Shown here: positions 34,095 to 42,095 of the stretch, one piece after another
Layout: the number at the start of each line of letters is the position of its first letter
How positions within the stretch are numbered: the first letter of the stretch is position 1
DNA from: Ferrimonas marina
GTDB taxonomy: Bacteria; Pseudomonadota; Gammaproteobacteria; Enterobacterales; Shewanellaceae
Length of the DNA stretch: 64,000 nucleotides
NCBI RefSeq assembly: GCF_900129905.1
Contig: NZ_FQXG01000002.1
Location: 248,001 to 312,000, forward strand
Reading direction: 5' to 3'
Position numbers and translations under genes: made by a program
The notes under the pieces: model-generated
Told to the model about the DNA's origin: nothing
Databases searched by the model: none
The model's input: the letters and a program-made list of their open reading frames with translations, nothing else

Positions 34095-34802
34095 TCAGAG
34101 GTGCAGGGTTTGCTTGATAAAGGGGATGGTCAGCTTGCGTTGTGCCCGCATCGAGGCCTTATCCAGTCGATCCAGCACCTCAAACAGGGTACGCAGATCC
34201 CGGGCCAGACGGGTCAGCAGGAACCGCCCTACCTCTTCGGAGAGCTCCAGGCCCCGAACCTTGGCACGCTGTTGCAGTGCTGCCAGTTTGGCGTCGTCAC
34301 TCAGCGGGTGCAGCTGATACTGGATCCCCCAGTTCAGTCGTGACACCAGGTCCGGCAGCAGGAAGCCCACCCCGTTGGCCGGAGCCCGGGCAGACACCAC
34401 CAGGCAGCAGTTGTCTTGCTCCAGTACCCGGTTGTAGAGATCAAACAGTGCCTCTTCCCAGATCGGGTGGCGACTGACCTCGTCGATGTCATCCAGGCAG
34501 ATGAGGGACAGGGATTCCAAGCCCTCCAGGATCGCCGGCGACATGCTGGCATGGATCCCCAAGGGCAGGTAGAACGCCTGGCGTCCCTGTTCGTTGGCCA
34601 GGGCGCAGGCGGCATGCAAAAGATGGGTGCGACCCGACTTGGCGTTACCCCAGAGGTAGGTGATCCGCTCCCCTTGGCCACTGGCGGCCAGGCGCAAGCT
34701 CTCGATCAACTGCTGATTGCCAGCCGGATGATAACTTTGAAAAGTCTCATCGTCCGGCAGGTGGACAGGCAGCGAGAGTTGGATCGGCGCGCTCTTGCTC
34801 AC
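34095..34802 (-). CDS. hda: DnaA regulatory inactivator Hda
   Basis: A 235-residue AAA+ protein. The N-terminal QLSLPV (8-13) is the clamp-binding motif that docks Hda on DnaN. Walker A-like GNAKSGRTH (52-60) and Walker B LICLDDIDE follow, with DnaA domain III homology throughout. Hda with the DNA-loaded clamp stimulates ATP hydrolysis by DnaA to prevent over-initiation. The start is a GTG at 34802 with AAGGAA 11 bases upstream. An in-frame TTG at 34826 is less likely; E. coli hda also has a rare start. Followed by uraA-upp-purMN as in E. coli, with insertions. Confidence 0.93.
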   Translation of the reverse strand: MSKSAPIQLSLPVHLPDDETFQSYHPAGNQQLIESLRLAASGQGERITYLWGNAKSGRTHLLHAACALANEQGRQAFYLPLGIHASMSPAILEGLESLSLICLDDIDEVSRHPIWEEALFDLYNRVLEQDNCCLVVSARAPANGVGFLLPDLVSRLNWGIQYQLHPLSDDAKLAALQQRAKVRGLELSEEVGRFLLTRLARDLRTLFEVLDRLDKASMRAQRKLTIPFIKQTLHL

Positions 34803-34863
34803 GTTAGCAGGGCTTCCTTCAATCAAATAGACAAATCAAAGTGTAACACGCCAATAAGGCGGA

Positions 34864-35961
34864 TCAGCGCCCCTGCCAGCGGTAGCGCGCTTGAGTGCTC
34901 AACTCCTCACCATCCTCGGGCAGTGGGCGGGCAAAGGGTGATTGAAACTCGTTCTGTGGCGGCGCAATCTCCTCCACCCGGGCATCCAGCGTGAGCAACT
35001 GCTCCACCTCTGCCAGGCCGCCGACCAGCGCCAACGCCAGGGTCACGGTGCGGCCCTGGATCTCGGTCACCTGCACATCACCGATAGGCGCCAAGCTCTC
35101 CAGGTAGCGCTCCAGGGACACCAGGGATTCGATGCCGCCCTGGATCTCAAACACCAGCTGGGTCGCGCCTTCACTCTCTCCGGCTACCGAGGCGTAGCGG
35201 GAAGCGTAGTATCGGGCCAGATCGGCCAACATCAGCGACACCGCCTGCTCCGCATCTGCAGCCTGACCACTTTGCCGCACCAGGGGCATCGGGGCACTGC
35301 TACTGCGGGTGTTACCCAGTGGGCTGTACAGCGCAAACTGGTACTGCCATTGATTTCCCACCGGCATCAGGCGGCCCGACAACAGGAAATCCGGCTGGTA
35401 GCGGCCGCTGGCTTCCAGTACCGGCTCCGGGAAATCGCCCCACACGTCGTTGACCGACACCAGCAGGTTGTCTTCCAGGTCCATCAGCGGCATCAACACC
35501 GGCACCCCTCGCTCGGAAGACGCCAGCGCCAGGCTGTCGCTCACCTCACTGGTGTCAGTGACCAGCTCCGGGGCCCCTTCCGGTGCCTGCTCGGCTAACC
35601 AGATCAGGGTTTGCGGGCGCTGAGCCCCCCACACCGGCAATTGAGCCTGCTGCAGCTGGGATTGGATCCGCTGTGCATCGAAGCGCACCTGCAGCTTGAG
35701 GTCGTCGCCGCTGCGGTAGCCGTAGCTGAGCAGGTAGCTTTCGGCCTGCCGGATCATGGCACGGGCCGCATCCTGCTCCAGGATCCGGCTATCACCGGTG
35801 TTGCGCACCAGCACCTGGGCCAGGGCGTCGCGCACCCCGAGCTGTCGGTCCTGGTTACTGCGGGAACCCACCGCCACTTCGCCGATGAACAGATCAGCAA
35901 CCGTCACCGCTCGGGCCGGCAGCATCAGACACAAAGCCAATAAAAACAGAAGCGAACGCAA
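34864..35961 (-). CDS. DUF2066 exported protein
   Basis: A 365-residue protein with a signal peptide (about 1-18, LPARA) followed by VTVADLFIGEVAVGSRSN and ALAQVLVRNTG, the DUF2066 pattern. Further on are repeated ALLDA-like beta-alpha units. Function unknown; commonly located before hda in this group. The start codon is TTG at 35961 with AGAGA 6 bases upstream; no ATG or GTG fits better. It precedes hda by 61 bases on the same strand and could be co-transcribed. Confidence 0.75.
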   Translation of the reverse strand: MRSLLFLLALCLMLPARAVTVADLFIGEVAVGSRSNQDRQLGVRDALAQVLVRNTGDSRILEQDAARAMIRQAESYLLSYGYRSGDDLKLQVRFDAQRIQSQLQQAQLPVWGAQRPQTLIWLAEQAPEGAPELVTDTSEVSDSLALASSERGVPVLMPLMDLEDNLLVSVNDVWGDFPEPVLEASGRYQPDFLLSGRLMPVGNQWQYQFALYSPLGNTRSSSAPMPLVRQSGQAADAEQAVSLMLADLARYYASRYASVAGESEGATQLVFEIQGGIESLVSLERYLESLAPIGDVQVTEIQGRTVTLALALVGGLAEVEQLLTLDARVEEIAPPQNEFQSPFARPLPEDGEELSTQARYRWQGR

Positions 35962-36032
35962 AGTGATTCTCTAATGGTTAATGAGGTCGTATAGGTCCAG
36001 AGTGTACCACAGCCGATCCCCCATCACAGTGA

Positions 36033-36052
36033 CCCTAAATCCAGGATTAGGG
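36033..36052. other. Hairpin in a 161-base spacer
   Basis: CCCTAA (36033-36038) pairs with TTAGGG (36047-36052). T tracts are poor, so it is at best a weak terminator for the NTF2-like gene on the minus strand. Confidence 0.3.
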
Positions 36053-36122
36053 CGCCGGTGAAGCGCAACCAAGCCTGATTAAACCAAGGACTCAGTGGAT
36101 GCCGCGACCACTCTGTCCACAA

Positions 36123-36503
36123 TCAGCCTGGTTGGCCACATTCCGGCAGGCGTGAGGAGTGGTGCTCGATGATCATCCAGCGAGAGCCGTTCCAGCGGTA
36201 GACGAAGCTGAAGCGGGCCTGGACGGAGGAGCCGTCATTGAACTGGAAGGTGTAGATCCCGGAATTGATCGCAAGCCCGTCAAAACGACGAATGTTGGCC
36301 TCATCGATCCGCCCCCACGGCCCAAGCGCCAAAAAGTCTGAGAAGTAATCCGAGATCTCGGCGTGGTTGTGGCGCACTTGGTTGGAGATGGTGGGAAGCA
36401 GGATGGCGTCGCGCTCGTACAGCGCAGTGACGTGTGCGGGATCGCCGCTTTGCAATGCACCGTTCCATTCATCAAACAAGGCTTCGATGTCGTTTTTCGT
36501 CAT
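36123..36503 (-). CDS. NTF2-like (SnoaL/DUF4440-type) protein
   Basis: A 126-residue protein with the cone-shaped NTF2 fold: an N-terminal helical pair (DIEALFDEWNGALQSGDPAHV, VTALYERDAILLPTI), then beta-strands ending in RFSFVYRWNGSRWMIIEHHSS. Relatives include SgcJ/EcaC-type proteins and CaMKII association-like domains, used as small enzymes or binding modules; function unknown. CTGGAG precedes ATG by 3 bases. It lies 62 bases after the CobW-type gene on the same strand and may be part of the zinc-responsive group. Confidence 0.7.
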   Translation of the reverse strand: MTKNDIEALFDEWNGALQSGDPAHVTALYERDAILLPTISNQVRHNHAEISDYFSDFLALGPWGRIDEANIRRFDGLAINSGIYTFQFNDGSSVQARFSFVYRWNGSRWMIIEHHSSRLPECGQPG

Positions 36504-36565
36504 GTACTCCAGTCCAAGCAGTGGATTAGAAAAGTAAGATTGGGTTCAGCAGCCGGCAGGCCTTG

Positions 36566-37486
36566 TCAGCCAGACAACCGGTCTGCGGCCGTGAGTAAAA
36601 CCGCGGCAATCGCTTTATCCAGGACCGCAGGTTGGCTACCGGGTCCCACTGCCAGCAACTTGGCACCGGCAACCGGCTCACCGTAGAAATCGCGAGTACT
36701 CACCTGGCCATCGGGGCCACGTTCAAAGTAGCGGTAGCCACTGCCATCGCCTATCTGGGTGCACCCCTTCACCCGCAGCAAGCTATTGGGAAGCCGCTGA
36801 CACAGTTCATGGATGCAGTGCTCGTCCGGTAGGCTGGGAAGCTCGGTGGAGCAGGAAGCCCAGTGGGCCTTTTGATGCTCAATGGCGGCGGCGTTGTTGC
36901 TCGACGGCGCCAGTTGAGGCAGCGCCATAAGATCAACACCATCGAACTCAAGGATCTGCGCCTGAGGGTTGAGCTCATTGAGTGCACCGATCACCTCAGC
37001 CTTGCGTTGTGCTAAGGCCTGGTCCAGATGAGTCAGCAGGATCAGTGAGGAGACCTGAACCTGGCTGGCTTCCAGCTCGTTGTGTGCGCCCCGTTGCTGC
37101 CAGTTTTTAACATCCACCACGGAGATCTGAACCGGGGGCAGGAAGCGATCGTCGATGCCCACACCAAGAAAGCCCATCAGCCTGCAGGCGTCCGAGGTGC
37201 CATTGGCCTCGATCAGGGTGATGCCCTTGGGGCGCTCCGGGATGCCATTGACGAACTCCCTCAACTCGTTAATGCCGCTGCAGCAGATGCAGCTACCGTT
37301 CAATGCCTGAACCCATTGGGGAGCAAGGTGCTCGGTGAGCTGTTGGGCATCCAAAGACGCATTCTCGTAGTCATTGAGGATGACAAAAGGCTGCCAACCG
37401 GCGTCGATATAGCCCTTGGTCAGGTGTTGCAACAGGGTTGTTTTCCCGGCCCCCAAAAATCCGACAATGGCCACAATGGCTTCCAT
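36566..37486 (-). CDS. CobW/G3E-family GTPase, divergent type
   Basis: A 306-residue metal-chaperone-type GTPase. Walker [10 protein letters not shown] lies at 9-17, CxCC metal motif CICC at 66-69, and DVKNW near 125 as switch region. The G4 NKxD element is replaced by THLD (152-155), so guanine specificity may be altered. Start at 37486; a GTG 18 bases earlier lies against AAGGGA. G3E GTPases with CxCC bind zinc or cobalt and insert or move metals. It is downstream of the MerC-like gene on the same strand, probably in the transcript controlled by the Zur box. Confidence 0.78.
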   Translation of the reverse strand: MEAIVAIVGFLGAGKTTLLQHLTKGYIDAGWQPFVILNDYENASLDAQQLTEHLAPQWVQALNGSCICCSGINELREFVNGIPERPKGITLIEANGTSDACRLMGFLGVGIDDRFLPPVQISVVDVKNWQQRGAHNELEASQVQVSSLILLTHLDQALAQRKAEVIGALNELNPQAQILEFDGVDLMALPQLAPSSNNAAAIEHQKAHWASCSTELPSLPDEHCIHELCQRLPNSLLRVKGCTQIGDGSGYRYFERGPDGQVSTRDFYGEPVAGAKLLAVGPGSQPAVLDKAIAAVLLTAADRLSG

Positions 37487-37557
37487 GGTCTTTGTACTCA
37501 CTCCCTTAAACGGCACTTTTGCGGCGCAGACCAGACCCTGCCATTGTCTCAACCCGC

Positions 37558-37959
37558 TCAGGCATCATGGGCACAAGCGCGAGCCCGACAAAGACTAAAG
37601 TTGCGCCAGTGCGCAGAGGCCAAAACCAGAGCAGCGATCACGGTCGCTACCTTCTCGCCCATCTCCCCAAGCAGGTCATGACCGAACAGTGCGGTCAGCA
37701 CCAGTGCCAGCAGGCCAACAACGCCGCCGAGCAGCACCCAGCGGTCCTTGTGGCGCCGACAGCCCAGCAACAGGGCGATGATGCTGGATGGGATAACGAA
37801 GAGTACCAGCAATTTATGGAATGTCTCATCCTCCATCGGCAATATCGCTAAGGCAGGAAAAGTCGCCAAAACAATGGGCATCACTGCACAATGCAGTGCG
37901 CACACCACCGAAACGCCGATGGCCATCTTATCCAGTAACGCTTGCCCGACTTGATTCAT
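37558..37959 (-). CDS. MerC-domain membrane protein
   Basis: A 133-residue protein with four hydrophobic segments (about 14-32, 45-62, 70-88, 95-112). CALHC (Cys20, Cys24) in the first TM is the heavy-metal-passing motif of the MerC family. C-terminal CRARACAH gives further thiols. In mercury operons MerC imports Hg2+, but no mer genes are here. Its position next to a Zur box, CobW GTPases and zur argues for zinc or related metal handling (inference). AAGGGAG lies 6 bases before ATG at 37959. An in-frame upstream ATG at 38013 would add a Gly-Thr/Asn-Gly repeat coded by the hexamer array. Confidence 0.7.
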   Translation of the reverse strand: MNQVGQALLDKMAIGVSVVCALHCAVMPIVLATFPALAILPMEDETFHKLLVLFVIPSSIIALLLGCRRHKDRWVLLGGVVGLLALVLTALFGHDLLGEMGEKVATVIAALVLASAHWRNFSLCRARACAHDA

Positions 37960-37974
37960 CTGTCGCTCCCTTTC

Positions 37975-38010
37975 GCCATTGCCGTTGCCAGTGCCAGTGC
38001 CAGTGCCATC
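37975..38010. repeat. Hexanucleotide tandem array
   Basis: Six units of GCC + 3 bases on + (GCCATT, GCCGTT, GCCAGT x3, GCCATC). They lie in the leader of the MerC-like gene, between its ribosome site and the Zur box. The array is 36 bases and keeps the reading frame. Confidence 0.7.
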
Positions 38011-38045
38011 CATTGGCTCACTTGATAACCGTTCAGTCTTTGCTA

Positions 38046-38064
38046 AATGTTACAACATAACATT
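38046..38064. promoter_or_regulatory. Zur box (zinc uptake regulator operator)
   Basis: AATGTTA-CAACA-TAACATT is a perfect 7-5-7 inverted repeat. It fits the TGTTA-N5-TAACA core of the gammaproteobacterial Zur consensus. It lies 27 bases before the CobW2-zur operon and about 87 bases before the MerC-like gene start, so Zur could shut both directions when zinc is plentiful. zur itself is encoded in the + operon, suggesting autoregulation. Confidence 0.85.
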
Positions 38065-38090
38065 AAACGGCATCCGCCTTGGGGGCAACC

Positions 38091-39332
38091 GTGGCACCAA
38101 CGCAAGAGACCGGCACCAACTCATCCCGCCTTCCCGTGACCGTCCTGTCGGGCTTCCTGGGTGCGGGCAAGACCACGCTGCTCAACCAGGTATTGAACAA
38201 TCGTGAAGGACGGCGGGTTGCGGTGATCGTCAATGACATGAGTGAGGTCAACATCGACGCTGCCCTGGTAGAGCGTGGTGGGGCTGAGCTGTCGCGCACG
38301 GAAGAGAAACTGGTGGAGATGTCCAACGGCTGCATCTGCTGTACCCTGCGCGACGACCTACTGGCCGAGGTGTCCCGGTTGGCACGGGAGCATCGCTTCG
38401 ATTACCTGTTGATCGAATCCACCGGCATCTCAGAACCTATTCCCGTGGCTCAAACCTTTACCTTTGAGGATGAACAGGGGGTAAGCCTGAGCCAGGTCTC
38501 CCGTCTCGATACCATGGTAACCGTAGTGGATACCGCCAGCTTTCTGCAGGATTACCAGGCCGCCGATGCCCTGCGGGACCGGGGAGAATCCCTGGGTGAG
38601 GACGACCATCGCACCGTCACCGATCTGCTCATCGACCAGATCGAGTTTGCCAATGTCATCGTGCTGAACAAGTTGGACCTGGTCACGCCGGACCAGGCCC
38701 TGGAGGTGGAGGCGATCGTCAAGGCGCTCAACCCCGGTGCCAAGCTGCTGCTAACCAGCCAGGGGGAGGTCCGGTTGAATGACGTGCTCGACACCGGCCT
38801 CTTTGACTACAACGAAGCCGCCAGCTCCGCTGGTTGGCTGCGTGAACTGCAGGGCCAGCACACCCCGGAGACCGAGGAGTACGGCATCTCCAGCTTCATC
38901 TATCGCACCCACCAGCCGTTCGATGCCCAAAAGCTCTGGGCCTTTATCCAGCGGGACGAGAACTGGCGTGGCGTGCTGCGCTCCAAGGGGTTTTTCTGGG
39001 TGGCAGCGGATCATCGCATCGCCTACGAATGGGCACAAGCCGGCGGGATCACCAACGTGGTGCCCAGCGGCATGTGGTGGGCTGCGGTGCCGCGGGAGAG
39101 ATGGGCACATCCAGAGGGGCAGCGGCCGGATCAACGCCCGGGCTGGCATCCCCGATTTGGTGATCGGGCACAGCAGATCGTGTTTATCGGGCAAGCGATG
39201 GATGAGGCGCTGATCCGATCTCGCCTGGACGAGTGCCTGCTGGATGAACGACTCGCAGCGGCCGACAGTGAGGCTTGGGCGCGACTGGATAATCCGTTTC
39301 CTGCCATCCAGATGGTAGAGGGTCAGGCGTAG
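38091..39332 (+). CDS. CobW/G3E-family zinc GTPase (ZigA/YeiR/YjiA-like)
   Basis: A 413-residue protein. Walker [10 protein letters not shown] lies at 21-29, CICC metal motif at 81-84, switch EST near 110, and NKLD at 194-197, all intact; a C-terminal CobW_C domain (about 265-380) includes FFWVAADHR. Zur-controlled members deliver zinc to essential enzymes during scarcity. GTG at 38091 is preferred, 5 bases after GGGGG; a TTG at 38079 is the alternative. It lies directly behind the Zur box and 69 bases before zur. The start choice is uncertain; the function is well supported by context. Confidence 0.85.
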   Translation: MAPTQETGTNSSRLPVTVLSGFLGAGKTTLLNQVLNNREGRRVAVIVNDMSEVNIDAALVERGGAELSRTEEKLVEMSNGCICCTLRDDLLAEVSRLAREHRFDYLLIESTGISEPIPVAQTFTFEDEQGVSLSQVSRLDTMVTVVDTASFLQDYQAADALRDRGESLGEDDHRTVTDLLIDQIEFANVIVLNKLDLVTPDQALEVEAIVKALNPGAKLLLTSQGEVRLNDVLDTGLFDYNEAASSAGWLRELQGQHTPETEEYGISSFIYRTHQPFDAQKLWAFIQRDENWRGVLRSKGFFWVAADHRIAYEWAQAGGITNVVPSGMWWAAVPRERWAHPEGQRPDQRPGWHPRFGDRAQQIVFIGQAMDEALIRSRLDECLLDERLAAADSEAWARLDNPFPAIQMVEGQA

Positions 39333-39401
39333 CGGCGGTCATCCCCATTGGGTTAGTCTTTCTGCATGGACATCTTACAGACAAGGGCTTGGTGACAACC
39401 T

Positions 39402-39881
39402 ATGGACATCGACAAGGTGCTTGAGAGATCAGCAGCGAAGTGCCAAGGCATGGGCGGCAAACTCACCGCTAAGCGCCGGGATCTGCTGTCCGTCCTGCTC
39501 CGGGCCGACCATCCGCTATCGGCCTATGAGCTGACCGAGCACTACAACCGGCGCTTCGACGGCAAGCTCCAACCCATGTCCACCTACCGGATGCTGGACT
39601 TCCTGGTACAGATGCAGCTGGTACACAAGCTCTCCTCGGTCAACAAGTACCTGGCCTGCGCCCACATCGCCTGCCAGCACCAACACGCCGATCAGCACTT
39701 TGTGGTCTGCCACCGCTGTGGGGCCGCCAAGGAGATCAACATCGACAACCAGCAACTTGCCACTCTGCTGAGCAGCGTCACCGAGATTGGCTATCAACTG
39801 AGACAACCTCAGCTGGAGCTGGATGGAGTGTGTGAAAAGTGCGCCGACGTTAGCCGTGAGACAACCGCCGCCCTTCGCTGA
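39402..39881 (+). CDS. zur: Fur-family zinc uptake regulator Zur
   Basis: A 159-residue repressor. The N-terminal winged helix (about 20-85) includes the recognition region LQPMSTYRMLDFLVQMQLVH. The structural zinc site is formed by Cys103/Cys106 (CHRC) and Cys144/Cys147 (CEKC), at nearly the same positions as in E. coli Zur; Cys86 and His88 can serve the sensory site. It follows the CobW GTPase gene behind a Zur box, so probably represses its own operon. ATG is preceded by a poor ribosome site, which may keep levels low. Confidence 0.9.
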   Translation: MDIDKVLERSAAKCQGMGGKLTAKRRDLLSVLLRADHPLSAYELTEHYNRRFDGKLQPMSTYRMLDFLVQMQLVHKLSSVNKYLACAHIACQHQHADQHFVVCHRCGAAKEINIDNQQLATLLSSVTEIGYQLRQPQLELDGVCEKCADVSRETTAALR

Positions 39882-39917
39882 CCCACCCATCGCAAGCGCC
39901 CTTCAGGCGAAATGAAC

Positions 39918-39945
39918 AGGCCGGTCACCTGGCGATGACCGGCCT
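39918..39945. terminator. Hairpin between convergent zur and uraA
   Basis: AGGCCGGTCA (39918-39927), 8-base loop, TGACCGGCCT (39936-39945): a perfect 10-bp stem with only short T tracts. Confidence 0.6.
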
Positions 39946-39962
39946 TGATCTGTACTGCCAGC

Positions 39963-41180
39963 TCAGCGCTTGGGCAGCAGCAGGTTCAGCATAATGGCGG
40001 TCACTGCACAAAGCGCGATGCCCTGCAGCTGGAAGTTACCCAGCGGGAACACCATGCCACCGATACCAAACACCAGGGTAATGGCCACGATCACCAGGTT
40101 GCGGGCCTCGGTCAGGTCCACCTGGTTCTTGATCAGGGTGTTCATCCCCACCGCCGCGATGGAGCCGAACAGCAGGATCATGATCCCGCCCATCACCACC
40201 GTCGGCACCGTCATCAGCAGCGCACCAAACTTGCCCACCATCGCCAGCACGATGGCAAACAGCGCACCGTAGGTCATCACCTTGGGATCGAAGTTCTTAG
40301 TCAGCATCACCGCCCCAGTCACCTCGGAGTAGGTGGTGTTCGGCGGCCCCCCTAAGGTGGCCGCGGCACTGGTGGCCAAGCCATCTCCCAGCAGGGTGCG
40401 ATGCAGGCCGGGCTTCTCCACGTAGTTTTTACCGGTGACATTGGAGATCGCCACCATGTCGCCGATGTGCTCCACGGCCGGGGCAATGGCCACCGGGATC
40501 ATGAACAGGATCACCTGCCAGTTAAAGCTGGGGCTGGTGAACTCGGGCAGGGCAAACCAGGGGGCATCACGCACTGGGCTGAAGTCCACCAGGCCGAGCA
40601 TCAGCGACAGGCTGTAGCCCACCACGATGGCACAGAGGATCGGCAGCAGGCGCAGCAACCCCCGACCCAGCACCGACACCAGCAGGGCGGTCAGCAGGGT
40701 GGGCAGTGCCACCAGCAACGCTGTGCCGGTGGCCACCGCCTGTTCATCGCCCTGGAAGCCCAGCGCCATGCTCACCGCCACCGGGGCCAGGGACAGCCCG
40801 ATCACCATGATCACCGGTCCCACCACCACCGGTGGCAGGATGCGGTTGATGGCGGCGACACCGCCGACCCGGGCGACCTGGGACAACAGCACGTAGACCA
40901 GGCCCGCCGCCAGCAGGCCGCCCATGGTATCCGCCACGCCCCACTGCGCCACGGAGGCGGCGATAGGGGCGATAAAGGCAAAGGAGGACGCGAGGAAAAC
41001 CGGCACCTGTCCGCGGGTGACCAACTGAAATACCAGGGTACCGATACCGGCGGTGAACAGCGCCACCCGCACATCCAGGCCGGTGAGGATCGGCACCAGC
41101 ACCAGGGCGCCAAAGGCCACGAACAGCATCTGACCGCCGGCCAGCACCTGCTTGGCAGGAGAAAGGGTTACCCCATCCAT
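39963..41180 (-). CDS. uraA: Uracil permease
   Basis: A 405-residue nucleobase:cation symporter-2 family protein with about 14 membrane segments. ATFGGPPNTTYSEVTGAV-like sequence (here ATLGGPPNTTYSEVTGAV) is the family signature, and Glu in AVEHIGD with the Tyr/Glu of the next motif bind uracil in UraA. It imports uracil with H+. Start at 41180, chosen by GGAG 11 bases upstream and the normal N-terminus; an upstream in-frame start at 41228 lies inside the terminator hairpin zone. Second gene after upp, as in E. coli, with an intrinsic terminator between them. Confidence 0.92.
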   Translation of the reverse strand: MDGVTLSPAKQVLAGGQMLFVAFGALVLVPILTGLDVRVALFTAGIGTLVFQLVTRGQVPVFLASSFAFIAPIAASVAQWGVADTMGGLLAAGLVYVLLSQVARVGGVAAINRILPPVVVGPVIMVIGLSLAPVAVSMALGFQGDEQAVATGTALLVALPTLLTALLVSVLGRGLLRLLPILCAIVVGYSLSLMLGLVDFSPVRDAPWFALPEFTSPSFNWQVILFMIPVAIAPAVEHIGDMVAISNVTGKNYVEKPGLHRTLLGDGLATSAAATLGGPPNTTYSEVTGAVMLTKNFDPKVMTYGALFAIVLAMVGKFGALLMTVPTVVMGGIMILLFGSIAAVGMNTLIKNQVDLTEARNLVIVAITLVFGIGGMVFPLGNFQLQGIALCAVTAIMLNLLLPKR

Positions 41181-41197
41181 AGTCTGTGTTACTCCAT

Positions 41198-41221
41198 AAA
41201 AAAGGCGCCCCTGGGGGCGCC
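41198..41221 (-). terminator. Intrinsic terminator (attenuator) between upp and uraA
   Basis: GGCGCCCC (41204-41211), 2-base centre, GGGGCGCC (41214-41221), followed on the minus strand by six T. It ends only about 18 bases before the uraA start, so uraA expression needs read-through or its own promoter inside upp. Confidence 0.85.
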
Positions 41222-41234
41222 TGGTCAATCAATC

Positions 41235-41861
41235 TTATTTGGTGCCGAAGATCTTATCGCCGGCGTCGCCCAGACCGGGCAGGATGTAGCCCTTGTCGTT
41301 CAGGCACTCATCGATGGAAGCGGTGTAGAAGTCCACATCCGGATGGGTTTGCTCCAGGGCCTTGATCCCCTCCGGCGCCGCCACCAGCACCAGCACCTTG
41401 ATGTGGGTGCAACCGCGCTGCTTAAGCAGGTCCAGGGTGGCGATCATCGAACCACCGGTGGCCAGCATCGGGTCAACCACCAGGGCGATACGCTCATCGA
41501 TGTTGGAAACCAGCTTCTCAAAGTAGGGTACCGGCTCCAGGGTTTCCTCGTCGCGGTAGATCCCCACCACGGAAACCTTGGCGGACGGGATGTGCTCCAG
41601 CACGCCATCCATCATACCCAGGCCAGCACGCAGGATCGGCACCACGGTCACCTTCTTGCCCTTGATCTTTTCCACCGGGATCGGGCCGTTCCAGCCATCG
41701 ATGGTAACGGTCTCGGTCTCAAAATCGGCGGTGGCTTCATAGGTCAGCAGGGCCGCGACTTCACTGGCCAGTTCGCGGAATCGCTTGGTGCTGATCTCCG
41801 CTTCACGCATCAGGCCCAGTTTGTGTTGGATCAGGGGGTGCTTCACTTCGGTGACGTTCAT
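41235..41861 (-). CDS. upp: Uracil phosphoribosyltransferase
   Basis: A 208-residue enzyme, the same length as E. coli Upp, converting uracil and PRPP to UMP. The PRPP loop [12 protein letters not shown] is intact (about 130-141), and the uracil-binding end [17 protein letters not shown] is intact. GGAGAGG lies 3 bases before ATG at 41861. First gene of upp-uraA, divergent from purMN. Confidence 0.97.
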   Translation of the reverse strand: MNVTEVKHPLIQHKLGLMREAEISTKRFRELASEVAALLTYEATADFETETVTIDGWNGPIPVEKIKGKKVTVVPILRAGLGMMDGVLEHIPSAKVSVVGIYRDEETLEPVPYFEKLVSNIDERIALVVDPMLATGGSMIATLDLLKQRGCTHIKVLVLVAAPEGIKALEQTHPDVDFYTASIDECLNDKGYILPGLGDAGDKIFGTK

Positions 41862-41894
41862 CGTCCTCTCCAGGAATTGCAAGTCGCAGACAAA

Positions 41895-41924
41895 TTTATG
41901 GAATTTTACCCTGTGCCCAGTCAA
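41895..41924 (-). promoter_or_regulatory. Candidate upp promoter
   Basis: Minus-strand TTGACT (41919-41924) and CATAAA (41895-41900) are 18 bases apart, about 30 bases before the start codon. Confidence 0.45.
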
Positions 41925-42011
41925 CCCGGTCAGGATTTTTCAGCAAAATGTGATCCTGAAAGGATAGATGAGAACAACACGGCGGTGAAAGCGCCCTGTT
42001 CCAGCAAACAC

Positions 42012-42040
42012 TTGGGCCGAGGCCCTATGCCTGCTAGAAT
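42012..42040 (+). promoter_or_regulatory. Candidate purM promoter
   Basis: TTGGGC (42012-42017) and TAGAAT (42035-42040) with a 17-base spacer, 55 bases before the GTG start of purM. No perfect PurR palindrome was seen, although CGCAAA follows at 42044. Confidence 0.5.
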
Positions 42041-42095
42041 ACCGCGCAAAAAATTATACCCCCCTACCCTTGCTTAGAATCATAACGAGGCCTCT

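Noticed and set aside
36566-37959. Mercury resistance operon
   Set aside because: Only a MerC-domain protein is present; no MerR, MerT, MerP or MerA, and the nearby operator is of Zur type.
42041-42095. PurR operator before purM
   Set aside because: Only a CGCAAA half site is visible; no palindrome close to the PurR consensus.
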